Of a stretch of DNA of 64,000 bases, positions 1-12,020 are shown piece by piece (position 1 is the first letter of the stretch; every line of letters starts with the position of its first letter). The stretch lies in NCBI RefSeq assembly GCF_002575655.3, contig NC_053041.3, positions 371,673,054 through 371,737,053 on the forward strand. The letters run 5' to 3'. The notes beneath the pieces were generated by a model, which saw only the letters and a program-made list of their open reading frames with translations, searched no databases and was not told the DNA's origin. Source of the DNA: Aegilops tauschii subsp. strangulata. Its lineage: Eukaryota > Streptophyta > Magnoliopsida > Poales > Poaceae. The position numbers and the translations under genes are program-made.

Positions 1-1690
1 CGTTATTAAACATTACACAACCCATTCATACATACATGTTTTGGCCACATGCAGTCGATGGTTGTCCTACACGACACTCGATACTCGCATGTGACGCTTT
101 CTGTGGGTCCGCGAGGTAGTCTTCCATCACTTTGACGAACAACAGTAGTGAGGTTAATTTGACCAGCAAGGTAGAATCTTTTTTGTTTGTGTTATGGTAG
201 TATATAGTACGCGTCGAAGAGGTGGGAGGGGACTAGCATATATACTATACGTACGCGTCCGTGAACAAGTACACCTCACTCAGTGTCGGGTCTATTCGGT
301 TTCCGAGGCACGTGCCACATCAAAATTGTGAAATTGGCTATTCAAACATCACACAACACCTCTTTGGGCCACATGCATGCACGCGGTGGTTATCCTAGCT
401 AGGACACTCATGTGTGACGCTTCCATCTGTGGGCCCACGAGGCCATCATCGATGCATGCATGCATCACTTTGACCTACATCGGGAGAGGTTAATTAATTT
501 CACCATCGATGATGATTCTTTTGGGTTGTACATATTATGGCAGGAGCATATAGTATGCGGTGAAGAGGGGGGAAGGGGACCATGATATGTAGTACGCTTC
601 ATGAACCTCGCTCTGTGTGGGTGCATGGTTTTCGGTTTTTGAGGCATGTGGCACATCAAAGTTGTGCAGTTTGGGTATTCAACATATATATGTTTGGCCC
701 ACATGCAAAGCGGTGGTGGTTATCCTCTCGCACCCACTTAAGTGGTTATCAACGATATCGATGCTTTCCATGTGTTGGCCCGCTTGGTCCATCACTACTT
801 TTTGCCTGACAACAAGAGAGGTTAATTTGACTTGGGAGGGGATTATTATTTTTGCTTGTAATACAGTATATATATATATATATATATATATATAGGTCAT
901 GCTCTGGGATGACATGCATGATACAGTTTGAGCACACACACATGCATGTGTACGCATGAATCCCTTCCATCGAGTCGAAGTGGCTAGTACAACGACACGT
1001 CATGAACCGATCTCGCTCTGCGTGGGGAGCTAGTGTACGATTTTTGACGCATGCACCACGTCAATGTTGTGAAATGGTATTCAAACATGCATGCACGCAT
1101 CACCTCCATACATATGCATGTAGTGGTTGCCTTCGAACGATACACTCCCTCACGTGGTTATCGGCGACAAGCCTATATATTCGTGGGCCCGCGTGGACAT
1201 CCATGATAACCTTGACCGACAACAAGATAGGTTACCATGGCAGATTCTTCATTTGGATCGTGTTATCGTAGTATAGGTCATGGTGGGATTCAGACCTAAT
1301 TTAAGTTTGAGCGCATATACTATGCACGCATGCATGCATGAATCCCCGTTGTTGGCTTCAAGTGTGGTGTAATATACATATGCATCGTCAACCTAACCCT
1401 CACTCGGTGTGGGGATTTCTAGTTCGAAATCACGGTGCCACATCAAAGTTGTTCCATTGTTACTCAAAAACACACCTCTCCACACATATGTTTGGGCCAC
1501 ACACATGCAGTGGTTGTCTTTGGGGACTAGCTACTTGCGTGATTATTGGCAAGCTAGCCCATCTCCGGGGTCGCATGGATGGCCATCACTTTGACCAACA
1601 ACAAGAGAGAGGATGTATACGACCAAGGTGGATTATTCTTGGTCCGTTTTACGATCCATCTTGGTGAGATATGCCTCTCTGGCCCGCCGA
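1..1690. repeat. Degenerate tandem array, about 330-410 bp units
   Basis: Four to five diverged copies recur. Each contains a 'GGCCACATGCA...GTGGTTATCCT' block, a 'TTTGACCAACAACAAGAGAGG' -like block, an AGGTTAATTTGACC block, a 'TATGGTAGTATA' block and a 'GCCACATCAAAGTTGTG' block. The AGGTTAATT landmark falls near 151, 487, 819, 1229 and about 1609, so the unit length drifts between about 330 and 410 bp. ATGCATGC-rich stretches raise local palindrome content. The array continues past the left edge. I see no supported gene; the small open frames lack ATG context and are not conserved between copies. Confidence 0.8.
866..894. repeat. (TA)n microsatellite
   Basis: An uninterrupted run of alternating T and A of about 29 bases lies inside one unit of the 330-bp array; the other units have only a short TATA there. 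Confidence 0.95.
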
Positions 1691-1710
1691 CAGAAAGTGT
1701 GTGTGTGTGT

Positions 1711-2213
1711 GGGGGGGCTGCTACGTACTTCACACTTTGCTAGGTGAACCTCGGTTGGGGGGCATGCATTCATAGCATAGGATTCCCTTCGTGGTGACAC
1801 GAGGGGGGGCTGCTAGCTACTTCGCACTTTGCTAGGTGAACCTCGATTGGGGGGGGGGGCATGCATTCATAGCTTAGGATTCCCTTCGTGCCGACACGAG
1901 GGGGGGCTGCTAGCTACTTCGCACTTTGCTAGGTGAACCTCAGTTGGGGGGGCATGCATTCATAGTTTAGGATTCCCTTCGAGCCGACACGAGCGAGCGC
2001 GGGGGGGGGGGGGGGCTGCTAGCTACTTCGCACTTTGCTAGGTTAACCTCGGTTGGGGGGTACATGCATTCATAGCTTAGGATTCCCTTCGTGCCGACAC
2101 GAGGGAGGGGGGCTGCTAGCTACTTCGCACTTTGCTAGGTGAACCTCGGTTGGGGGAGGGGGCATGCATTCATAGCTTAGGATTCCCTTCGTGCCGACAC
2201 GAGGGGGGGCAAG
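1711..2213. repeat. G-rich tandem array, five units of about 92-109 bp
   Basis: Five copies share CTGCTAGCTACTTCGCAC, a TTTGCTAGGTGAACCTCGG block, a G-run followed by GCATGCATTCATAGC, and 'GGATTCCCTTCGTGCCGACA'. The GCTG landmark is at 1717, 1809, 1906, 2015 and 2112. Most length variation comes from poly-G tracts of 6 to 15 bases at two places per unit. The array sits inside the 330-bp repeat array, which resumes after it. No gene is supported. Confidence 0.9.
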
Positions 2214-2392
2214 CAATACCGTGCGCTTTGCGAGATAGGTGCCACATCGAAGTTGCATTCGGTATTTGAAAATCAAACCACCCTTTTCAGACATAAATTT
2301 GGTCCACATGCAAGTGTGTTTGTGTTCTGACCCTCTCCTGCGTCATTTTTCGCCAAATTTATGAACATTAGACAAGCCGGATGACGCAACAG
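2214..2392. repeat. Partial copy of the 330-bp repeat and transition
   Basis: The GCCACATCGAAGTTG and TTTGGTCCACATGCAAGTG blocks of the left array return here once, showing that the G-rich array is embedded in it. The sequence then changes to the CACTA-like motif block. No gene is seen. Confidence 0.6.
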
Positions 2393-2735
2393 ACACGGTT
2401 CACTCAAACTAACCGTGTGCATTGGGCTCCACGAGGCTTCCCCTCTCAAAAATATCTACCCTCCTGCAGTTTTTTCTGTTTGATAGCACACGGTTATTGT
2501 GTTTCGACCGTGTGTGATGTTTCTTGTTCCCAATCCCGCCTACATCCCTCGAAATTATCTGCCCGCCTCGAGGGTTTTTCTGTTTCATAACACACGGTTG
2601 TTATCTCCGGACCGTGTGTGATGTTTCTTGTTCCCAATCCCGCCTGCATCCCTCGAAAATATTTGCCCGCCTCGAGGGTTATTCTGTTTCATAACACACG
2701 GTTGTTATCTCCAGACCGTGTGCGATGCACCATCA
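2393..2735. repeat. 104-bp tandem repeats with ACACGGTT...ACCGTGTG motifs
   Basis: A TGTGTGATGTTTCTTG landmark occurs at 2511 and 2615, and the equivalent TGTGCGATGC at 2719: two full 104-bp periods and a diverged leading copy. Each unit carries the facing motifs ACACGGTT and ACCGTGTG about 12-20 bases apart. Such short inverted motifs are typical of CACTA subterminal regions, where transposase binds. That role is inferred from family knowledge, not shown here. Confidence 0.75.
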
Positions 2736-3021
2736 TCAAAATTTTCAATAGCACCGACATTTCACTCCCGCGTTTGACTCCCGCTATCCCGCATAGTAAA
2801 ATTTTCAGTACCCGCGTCATTTCCTCAAACACCCCCCTCCACACCCCCCCCACACACCAAAACCTCCTCGGGCGTGCGCACACATACACCCCCTCCCTCG
2901 CTCGAAACCCTAGCAAGGTCCCCGCCGCTGCCGCCGCAAGGCCTCCATTGTCAACATCTGCCAGTTTGCCCGTGTAGCTTACCCACCGATCTCCATACCC
3001 AGGCCGCCCTGAGTTTCTTAG
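2736..3021 (+). promoter_or_regulatory. Putative promoter and C-rich leader of the transposon-borne ORF
   Basis: A C-rich, pyrimidine-biased stretch with CCCCTCCCTCGCTCG and AAACCCTAGC, typical of plant 5' leaders, precedes the ATG at 3022. No convincing TATA box is present within 100 bp, so the transcription start is unknown. Confidence 0.35.
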
Positions 3022-3490
3022 ATGACGCCTGCCAAACGCCCCCTTTCCCACAGATTCCCATCCCCATCCCCCACTCCAGAGCGTTGGAGCCTAAGCCCGG
3101 CTACGCTTCCCGTGGAGCTCGAGGAGCGACTGGCCCAAAAGAGGTGTATCGTGGTCTCTTCACCCAACGTCGCTGAGGAAGCTGACGACCATTACTGGCG
3201 GCAGGCACTCAAGTAACGGGCTAGAGTATGCGGGCATGTCTCGGCCGCCGGCTACGACATCGAGATCATCGACAGTGATGGCCTGAGGCGGGCTATGTCA
3301 TAGGTTAAGTGGCCCACACCCAACCCCTCGGGTTCAACCGCCGTCGATCTCATCCATGGCCCGCTACTGATCTCCTCTGGCTCGTTGTCAACAATTTGCC
3401 ATCCTACATCGCCATCGAGCCCCTCTTGTCATTTCTGAAGGACATGTTTTGCGATGCTGGCTTGGGATCCACAACTTCCAAGTCAGACCT
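3022..3490 (+). pseudogene. Unrecognised Ser/Pro-rich ORF of the CACTA element, broken
   Basis: The ATG at 3022 opens a frame starting MTPAKRPLSHRF and rich in Ser and Pro. In-frame stops follow at 3214 (TAA), 3301 (TAG) and about 3436 (TGA). Protein-like composition continues between them (for example AAGYDIEIIDSDGLRR), so it reads as one decayed coding sequence. From about 3490 it is replaced by reverse transcriptase sequence of the Tat element. Sequence resuming at 12728 may be its continuation. I do not recognise a domain. It may be the N-terminal part of the B3-like gene further right, since both point the same way inside one element, but no splice sites connect them clearly. Confidence 0.45.
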
Positions 3491-6265
3491 CATTAATCAA
3501 ATTATTGATGCTACGGCGGGTTGCGAGCGTTTAAGCTTTTTGGATGCATACTCTGGTTATCATCAGATCAAAATGGCAGTTAAGGACCAGGAGAAGACAA
3601 CCTTCATAACTCCCTTTGGAGCCTTCTGCTATGTGTCCATGCCCTTTGGGCTCAAGAGTGCCCAGGCGACTTATCAACGGTGTGTGCAGAATTGTCTGCA
3701 CAAACAGATTGGCCGCATTGTTCACGCCTATGTGGATGATATTGTGGTAAAATCAAGGAAGAAGGAGACATTGATTGATGACTTGAAGGAAACCTTTGAT
3801 AACCTGCGGGTTTATAAAATGATGCTTAATCCGGCCAAGTGTGTCTTTGGTGTACCTGCAGGCAAGCTCTTGGGCTTTTTGGTGTCTAACAGGGGCATTG
3901 AAGCTAATCCGAAAAAGATCAAAGCCATCACCTCCTTGGCTAAACCGAAGTGTATCAATGATGTTCAACGCCTGGCAGGCCGGATTGCCGCGTTGAGCCG
4001 GTTTGTCAGTCGCCTTGGCGAGAAGGCCATCCCTTTATATCAGATGCTGAAGAAAATGGATAACTTCGTCTGGAGTGACGCTGCTAATGAAGCATTTGAG
4101 GACTTAAAGCGGCAGCTGGCTAATCCATCGATTCTCGCTGCTCCGGTGGACAAAGAACCATTATTGCTATATGTGGCAGCTAATGCTCGGGCTGTTAGTG
4201 TGGCTATTGTGGTGGAGCGCAAGGAGGCAGGAAAGGAACATCTGGTTCAGCGGCCGATTTACTATATCAGTGAGGTACTTATTGAGTCCAAGCAGAGGTA
4301 CCCACATTGGCAAAAATTGGTGTATGGGGTCTTCATGGCAAGCCGGAAGCTTAAGCAGTATTTCCAAGGTCATCCCATCACGGTGGTCAGCTCTGCCCCT
4401 TTGGGGGATATAATCCAGAACAGGGAAGCAACTGGTCGGATTGCTAAGTGGGCTATCGAGCTCGGGCCTCACGAGTTGAAATACATACCCCGAACGGCGA
4501 TCAAATCTCAGGCACTTGTGGATTTCATCAATGATTGGACAGAATTACAAGCACCAGAGGAGAAGTCGGATCACACTTATTGGACTATTCATTTTGATGG
4601 GTCCAGGCAATTGGAGGGCTCGGGGGCCGGAGTCGTATTAACTTCCCCATGAGGTGATAAGTTTTATTATGTTCTCCGTTTAATGTTCCCTTGCACTAAC
4701 AATGCAGCTGAATATGAGGCTTTACTCCATGGTCTTCGGATGGCTAAGGAGATGAACCTAAGCCGAGTTAAGTGCTTCGGTGACTCGGATCTAGTGGCTC
4801 AACAAGTGCCCGACACTTGGGATTCCAAGGACCCACTAATGGCAGCATATCGTCGTGAGGTGGATATTGTTGCAGGTCACTTTAAAGGTTATCAGGTGGA
4901 TCATGTGGACCGGCGGAAGAATGAAGCGACGGATGCTTTAAGCCGCCTGGGTTCCCAACGTAAACCGGTTCCACCTAATGTCTTCCTGGATGTTTTGCAT
5001 AATCCGTCCGTCAAGCTCCCTCATGAAGAGGATTTGGCTGTTCCTGATCCGGAGGCTTAGTTGGTGGCGGCTCTTCATGTTATCCCGGATTGGACGGTTC
5101 CATATTTGGCGTATATAAACCGGGGCGAGTTACCAGAGGATGAAACTTTGGCCAGGCAGATAACCCGGCGGCCCAAGTCCATGACTATTATCAATGGAGA
5201 GTTACATCATTGTAGGGTGACAGGGGTGTTTCAACGTTGTGTGTCTCCTGAGGAAGGCCGTGAAATTTTGCATGAGATCCACGAAGGAGATTGTGGTCAC
5301 CACGCCGGTTCAAAATCTTTGGTCGCCAAGGCGTTTCGTCACAGTTTCTATTGGTTGACAGCTCATGCTGATGCCGAGGACTTGGTCAAAAGATGTGATG
5401 GCTGTCAGAAATTCTCAAGGCGCGCTCATGTACCAGCTCAAGAATTGAGGATGATTCCAATCACCTGGCCGTTTGCAACTTGGGGGCTGGATATGGTTGG
5501 GCCTTTCAAGAGGTCCAAGGACAAGAAGACCCACCTTTTGGTGGCGGTTAACAATTTTACGAAGTGGGTGGAGGCAGAGCTAGTTAGTAAGTGTGACGCA
5601 GCCACGGCGGTTCAGTTCATCAAAAAGGTGATCTTCCGGTTTGGTTTTCCACACAGCATTATAACAGACAATGGTACCAATCTGTTAAAGGGTGCCATGA
5701 AAGAGTTCTGTCAACGTGAGCACATCCGGCTTGACGTGTCATCAGTGGTTCACCCCCAGTCCAATGGTCAAGCGGAGAGGGCCAATCAAGAGATCTTGAG
5801 AGGTATCAAACCCCGGCTTATGGTTCCTCTACAACGGACGCCGGGTTGTTGGGTTGAGGAGTTACCTTCTGTGTTGTGGAGCATCAACACCACACCCAAC
5901 AGGTCAACAGGGTACACACCATTCTTCATGGTTTATGGAGCGGAAGGAGTTCTTCCTAGTGACATCCGTCATGACTCGCCTCGTGTAGCGGCATATGTTG
6001 AAGCTGACAACGAGAAGGCACGGCAGGAAGCTCTTGACCTATTAGATGAGGAACGTGACATGGCGGCAGCCCGTTCGGTGATTTGTCAGCAAGATCTGCG
6101 TCGCTATCATAGCCGCCGGGTTAGAACCAGAACTTTCAAGAAGGTGATTTGGTGCTTCGGCTCATCCAGGATCAGACGGATATGCACAAGCTATCCCCCC
6201 CTTGGGAAGGACCCTTTGTGGTCAGCAAGAATCTACACAACGGGTCGTACTACCTAATCGATGTT
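3491..6265 (+). pseudogene. Tat-type pol: RT (partial), RNase H, integrase
   Basis: Polyprotein that would copy and integrate the element. The frame enters inside RT at ATAGCERLSFLDAYSGYHQ. The RT active site YVDDIVVK is near 3730. RNase H follows (YWTIHFDGSRQLEGSGAG, then AAEYEALLHGL and FGDSDLVAQQV). Integrase has the zinc-binding HHAGS and CDGCQ, then the core residues in WGLDMVGPF, TDNGTNL and HPQSNGQAERANQE. In-frame stops at 4650-4652 (TGA) and 5058-5060 (TAG) cut the frame, and a one-base frameshift near 6140 displaces the C-terminus, which continues in another frame to a stop at about 6265. An open frame joins the upstream CACTA ORF to RT, but this is a junction artefact. The copy cannot be autonomous. 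Confidence 0.9.
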
Positions 6266-6532
6266 TGAGAGCGCAAAGACTCACGTAAATCGGAGGAGGA
6301 GACCAACCGGCCGTGGAATATTGCTCATCTTTGGCCTTACTATACTTGATCTATAGGCTCTGCTTATGTACATATTATGACATTGTATATATTATGATCA
6401 ATATAATAAACCGGAACCTCAGCTAAAGCGGGGTATCTGTTGTTTTTCTTACATCATGTGTGGTTACATGGAGCTTACAAAGCGGCGTCCGGTTTACCCC
6501 TTGATTTAGCTTCTCAAAGTTTCATATTAGAT

Positions 6533-6885
6533 CACTTGGGGGCTTCATGTTCAAACATAGGTTGTATTCGAACCAAAGAGAACATAGCTACACCTCTTGA
6601 TCGGCGCAATGCCACAGCATCACTTGGGGGCTTGGTCGTATCCGAACCATAGCTACACCTCTTGATCAGCGCAATGCCACAGCATCACTTGGGGGCTTGG
6701 TCGTATCCGAACCATAGCTACACCTCTTGATCGGCGCAATGCCACAGCATCACTTGGGGGCTTGGTCGTACCCGAACCATAGCTACACCTCTTGATCGGC
6801 GTAATGCCACAACATCACTTGGGGGCTTGGTCGTATCCGAACCACAGTCACACCTCTTGATCGGCTCAAAGCCACATTAATCTGG
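6533..6885. repeat. 65-bp tandem repeats after integrase
   Basis: CACTTGGGGGCTTGGTCGTA recurs at 6621, 6686, 6751 and 6816, exactly 65 bp apart, with a diverged first copy at 6533. Each unit has a CACTTGGGGGCT block that resembles a polypurine tract, then CTACACCTCTTGATCGGC. Single CTTGGGGGCT motifs occur again at about 8740, 8820, 8910 and 9052. Confidence 0.9.
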
Positions 6886-7658
6886 GGCCAAGGAGAGTGT
6901 TGTAAAACAACAGCTCAAACATAGGCACCCACTGAGCACAACTCACAATGTTGTTTGGAGACTTTTTGTTGTTGAATTTAGGGCCTGACAGCCCGTGAAA
7001 AGCCTCGACTACAACGATTTTATTTGCTTTTTGCTAAGTTTCTCTTTCTTTTGATAAGATTGGTGATGTTTGAAAACCGGTGTTTATCAACCCGGTTAGG
7101 CTGTCAACTACAAGTTGGCAGTACATGATCAAGTTATAATCCGGAGACTATCAGCCCGGTTTGGTTTTGACTCAAAGTCACCAGTATGGAATAAACCGGT
7201 GTTTATCACAGCCCGGAACGGTTTTCTAATAAACCGGCATCATATAGCAGTAGTTACTTCTACTCCGGATTAGGGTTATTACCCTCATTACAAAGTTGGT
7301 CAGCCAACACTATGCCTAAAGGTCACAGGTACCATATATTTCCATATTTGGTTATCTTTTACCTTGGTTATAAACCTTGGTCATATATATATTTGGGTAT
7401 CATGACCCGCCCGGTGGTAAACCGCCAGGGCGCTTTAAGCTTCTTATCTGCAGGAACAACTTGAATAAATAGCTATGGATTATGAACATCATATCTTAAG
7501 CACGGCAGATTAACACGCATGAGTTGCAGATAGATATGCACGAAGGCATAACAGACCAAGTGTTTTAGCTAGCCTATTACAAGGCGTTTCAGTGCCCAAA
7601 GGGATAATTGTTTCTCAATAAGCATTGCAGCAAGTGGAAGACTAAACCGGCCCCCGGA
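6886..7658. other. Non-coding spacer of the Tat element, rich in AAACCGG
   Basis: No gene is seen. The stretch separates the integrase side from the 3' end of the antisense gene. It carries many copies of AAACCGG or its complement, for instance near 7075, 7194, 7224 and 7645. Transcripts from both strands would end here, but I see no clear polyadenylation signal. Confidence 0.6.
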
Positions 7659-10600
7659 TTATGATTGCTTATCAGCTTGACCTGACGGCTGCGGATCATC
7701 TTGCACCGGTTCATCCTCGTCCCTACCCAACGGCTGGAAATCAACAGTTGTCCAGTCGATCCCAGTTAAAGCTTGGAACACAGCTTCGTCGCTTATAAGG
7801 GTGGACGGTTCAATGTCAGGGGCATAAGTGTGCTTACGGATTGGAGGGATCAGGTTTTGAGCCTCAGGAGTTGGTGCAGCAACCCGCTTGTTATTGATAT
7901 CATAACTCGCCAGGTAAAACGAAAGATCAGCCTCTTCAACAAGTTGACAAGCCAGTGGACGTACTTCCCGGTTTATGGCGCGGAGATCTTCAGTGCAAAA
8001 TTCTGATCTGTCTTCTTTTAAGCTTGGGTAGCCTTTAGCCACGTCCGTCGGATCAAGATCAGGCACCCATGCTTTTGCCCGGGTTAGTGCGGTCAGAGCG
8101 CCTGCCCTTGCAGCAGACCTCTTTAGCTCTTCTACCCGGGCGGGCAGCATAGATAGCCTGTCTAAGGTATCCTTGATTAACGTCGGGGGCGGCTTATTGT
8201 GAGAAGCAGTGCAGATAATTCGTTGTGCGCCGGTATACAGTTGTTTTATCAGCGTGTAGGCAGCCTTCAGCTTCTTCTGAACATCAGAGCCCAGATGACT
8301 AATGCGAGTTCCTGCATCATTGCAAACATTAGCAAACCGGCAACGCATGGGAAGATATGTTGAAAGTATAAAGTAAGGATGCTTACCAAACACAGCAGCG
8401 GTCATGGCATGTATCTGCTGCTTTACACTAGTCAGCTCGTCTACCACCGGTTTGAGAGCTGCTTCAGCGTCTTCAGCTCTTTTCCGCAAAGCGGATTTCT
8501 CTGTGTTCCAATCCGCCCGCTCCTTGGCGAAGCTCTCCTTTAGCTTTTCCATAGCGGCTAAGGCGCTCGTCAGCTCATCTTTTGATTTGGAAGTTTCGGC
8601 CTGTTGGGACTTGATGTTCTCTTGCAGATCAGCGGTTTGGCTTTCCTTCTTGCTCAGTTCAGCCTATAAAGAGACAGATACATAATGAGTTGACAGTACA
8701 TATTTGAAGTACCAAGCACATAACAAGTTATGCCCTTGATACTTGGGGGCTAATGCATATTTGCTCCTTATCAGAAATTTCTACAAGTCCCAAGCATAAT
8801 ACAAGTATTAATCTTGGCACTTGGGGGCTAATGTGTGTTTGCTCAAAAACTGTTGGCATGGGAATTCTTATACAGTCCCGGTTCATCTTTATAAAGTTAA
8901 ACCGACCCTTGGGGGCTATACCGGTGAAAGAGAAGTACGGCAAATTTTAAGGAAACGGTTCATCATAAAGAAGTAATCTGGTCCCTAAAGGCTAAATATG
9001 CAAAGTTAAGTTATGACAAAGTCCCGGTTTAGATTGGTATCATAAACCGTCACTTGGGGGCTACAAGGAGTTGATAAACTGCAATTAGACAAAAGAGAAA
9101 AATAGTAGTTACCTCATATCGCTCCTTCATCAAGTTTACCAAACTAGCTTCATAGTCACGGCTGGTATACAGACGGTTCAAGAAGCCAGAGTGAATGTCT
9201 TGAGCATTGAGATGGGCGTAGCTTGATAAATCGGCATTCCATTTGCCCTTGCCGATAGCAGAGAGCTCGTCCTTAGCAGTATGCTTTGACAAAGCGACAG
9301 GGTTGCCAGGAGTGGTGTGGCCAGTGCCAGTAATCATAATGTCATCATCTTGATCATCAGCAGCCTTCGCTAGAGTTGGCGGTTTGTCAGTATCCTTAAC
9401 CGGACTGGCCGGTTTGTCATCAGTTCGGACATGGCTGGTTGGCCAGTCTGCATGGCTTGTAGTGTCAACTTGCACTTGTTCGGCAAGGAAGTCATGGTCT
9501 TGAGGCGGCGGATCGTTAAGCATGTCGTCAGCGTCGGTTTCTTTCGGATCTGGAGTTGTTTCTGGTTCAGCAGCTACATCATCATCAGCTTAACCGAGCC
9601 TTCTTGCTGGGTCTTGGCTTGGCGCTGAGAAAAGATAGACATAAGGATCAGTACAGTATGTAAAGATAACACATCAAGAATAAAGACACGTGCATAGCTC
9701 ACCCAGGAACTGTTTTCAGGGGTGGAAGCTGCATGGCCGATGACTCGCCAGAGGATGAGTGAGAAGTACCCTGATAATTTGAATCAGACGGGTTAAGAGG
9801 CTGGCAGAAACAACATGCTTTTGGGCATGAAGTATCAATGGGATAAGAGACCTCTGATCGGCGTTTCCGAACCGGACTGTTCGGTAAACTGGCAGAGGTA
9901 ACTACTTGGCCACTGTGCCGGGTTGTACGGCGAGCTTCGTGCTGCTGCGTCTTCAAAAGAAAGTTTGGGTCCAAGTAAGCAAGAGGGTGAGAAATTTTTA
10001 CTTTCCGGTTTGCTTGACGGATTTTTGATGTTGGCAGAGGATCTGAATCGGAGGAAAGAATGGTTACCTCTACGTCCTCAGCATGACTGCCTTCACCGTC
10101 GTCCTGATAATAATCATTGTCAATGAGATGTACGAAAAATGAACCAAGAGATTCAAGTTCTACCCCTGGTTCCGGGTTACCCACATCGTCATCAGCTGGT
10201 GGATCGGAGGATGCAGTGGTCCTTCTCTTGGCAGGTTTTTTAACAACCTTGGTTTTTGGACGAACTGGCTTGACCGGTTTATCTTGCGGCTTCACCGGTT
10301 TGTCCTGGGATGGTTTCTTATTCCAGAACGGATCATCACCCTGTCAGAAAATAATCACACTTTCAGAGAATATTTGGACAGAAGCAACTTCAGATAAAAA
10401 GATTATATGATTCTTACAGCTGGTGGTTTGTTGAAGGTGCAGAAAGGGAGTAGTCCGGTTTGGGCACAGACAGCCTCCGGTTCGTTCAGTATCTTTTTTA
10501 CAGCCTCAGTGACTTCTGCATCTGTAAGCTGAATGTCAATGTGCCGCTGAGCATCCTTCAAACTCCGTGTATACTCACACATCAAACCGGAGCGCCGGCT

Positions 10601-11985
10601 TAAGGGCAGAATACTCCAGCTTATCCAGCAACGAGCAAGATCAACTCCTGTCAAACCGTTTGCCATGAAGGCTCTAAGCTTTGATAATTGGGGAGCATAG
10701 TTGGCCCTTTCTCTTGCCGTCAACCTCTGAGGAAAAGGATGTGTGTTGCTAAGACGCTCAGGGCGGTAACCCGGCAGGGGTTTTTCATCAGATGGGGATG
10801 TGTCCATGCAGTAAAACCAAGTCTGGTTCCACTCTTTGGGGTGACCGTGGAGTTTGGGATGGGGGAAGGTGACTTCCTTCCTTTTCTGAACCGTCATTCC
10901 GCCCAGTTCCGTATTGGGTCTGTCTGACAACTCTGTGCGACAGTTTAAGTGAAAGAAATCCCTAAACAGTTCGACTGAAGGTTCCTCTTGCAGATAAACC
11001 TCACAAAAGACTTGGAAGTGGCAGATATTGGTTACAGAATTGGGACCGATGTCTTGAGGGCACAGTTGGAAACTAGCCAGTACATCCCAGATTTTTTTTG
11101 AATCGGGAGGGCTAAAACCTCGTCCGAGATGATCAGCGAACATGGCTACCTCTCCATCCTTGGGTGTAGGAGGATTTTCTGGGCCAGGGACCCTCCAGTG
11201 GATGACATCTTTTTAGCTAAAGCGCCCGTTTTCACAAGATTGTTTAACTGCTCTTCGGTTACTCGAGAGGGAGCCCAATTGCATTCATAGACTTGCTTGG
11301 CCATGGCAATGGAAATCTGAAACATGATTATTGCCGGTTTAAGATTTACAGTGGACAACTACACGACAGTATAAGGATACAGGCATATTGATAAACCGAA
11401 ATTGGTTATTTGTAAACCGGAGTCTGACAATGGAAACAGTACAATGATGAAAGCATTGGCGGTTCAACAGGGGACCAATGGTATCTACTGGGTCATCATT
11501 TTGTATATGAAGTTAAACCGCCCAATCTGGTATTAAAGATGTATAAGTGAAGGGAAAATAGGTTTCACAAGTTGGCATTATAATTTTGGATCTACGGCAT
11601 GTCAGAAAATGAAAATATATTCAGACCTAAATATTGGTACCGAAGCAGTTGATGAAGGTTCAGATGGGATTTCCTCTTAAACAAGATGCATGGATGGAAA
11701 GGAAGGGCTACGGCTATCGCCGTACAGGATAAATATCATGGTTTGAATCAAAGAGCTATTGCACAACAACGAACACCGATGAACACTGAAACCCTAATGA
11801 CAGATCTATGGCGGAAGGAAAGAAGGCTTACCGATGCTGATGGAAGAGCGGAGAGGCGCCGCGATTCTCTGGTTCGTTCAGGGTGATGCAGCGGCCGGAG
11901 TTGAGGCAGAAGCGAAGGTCGACGGTGGCGGCAGAGCTCCAAAGGTCGGGCAGCGCAAGGAAGAGGACGAGGTGAAGAGATACCG
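7659..11985 (-). pseudogene. Spliced antisense gene of the Tat element (gypsy-type transposon protein)
   Basis: Proposed exons on the minus strand: non-coding leader about 11985-11832, then 11316-10418 (ATG at 11304), 10340-9703, 9624-9113, 8663-8387 and 8311-7659. Donors GTAAGC, GTAAGA, GTGAGC, GTAACT and GTAAGC and acceptors TTTCAG, GACAG, CTCAG, TATAG and GCAG are present; the exon 10418/10340 and 8387/8311 joins keep frame. The protein has an N-terminal gypsy-type transposon domain, a Lys/Pro-rich acidic middle, and a coiled coil (KESFAKERADWNTEKSALRK) near the C-terminus. One frameshift near 11208 and one near 9590 break it. Its function is unknown; such antisense ORFs are known in Tat elements. 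Confidence 0.75.
10418..11304 (-). CDS. Main exon of the antisense gene: gypsy-type transposon domain (PF04195-like)
   Basis: It starts at ATG 11304 (MAKQVYECNWAPSRVTEEQ) and includes GFSPPDSKKIWDVLASFQL and VTNICHFQVFCEVYLQEEP. These blocks are characteristic of the 'putative gypsy type transposon' domain of plant antisense ORFs. A one-base slip near 11208 separates the first 32 residues from the rest; on the far side the frame is open from 11143 to the donor at 10417. The last third is helical and charged. The exon ends in NKPPA and joins in phase to GDDPFWNKK at 10340. Confidence 0.75.
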
Positions 11986-12012
11986 GGGGGGAATGGAAAG
12001 ACCCCCTGGCCC

Positions 12013-12020
12013 TATTTATA
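12013..12020 (-). promoter_or_regulatory. TATA box of the antisense gene
   Basis: TATAAATA on the minus strand lies about 30 bp upstream of the pyrimidine-rich leader (about 11985) of the antisense gene and is flanked by GC-rich sequence. It points away from the 3' LTR, so the antisense gene appears to have a promoter of its own. Confidence 0.6.

Noticed and set aside
1711..2213. CRISPR-like regular repeats
   Set aside because: Units are directly adjacent with no unique spacers, and the setting is a plant nuclear genome.
3309..4652. A 447-residue intact protein starting at 3309
   Set aside because: It begins at GTG, joins CACTA sequence to mid-RT at a deletion junction, and is followed by in-frame stops in pol.
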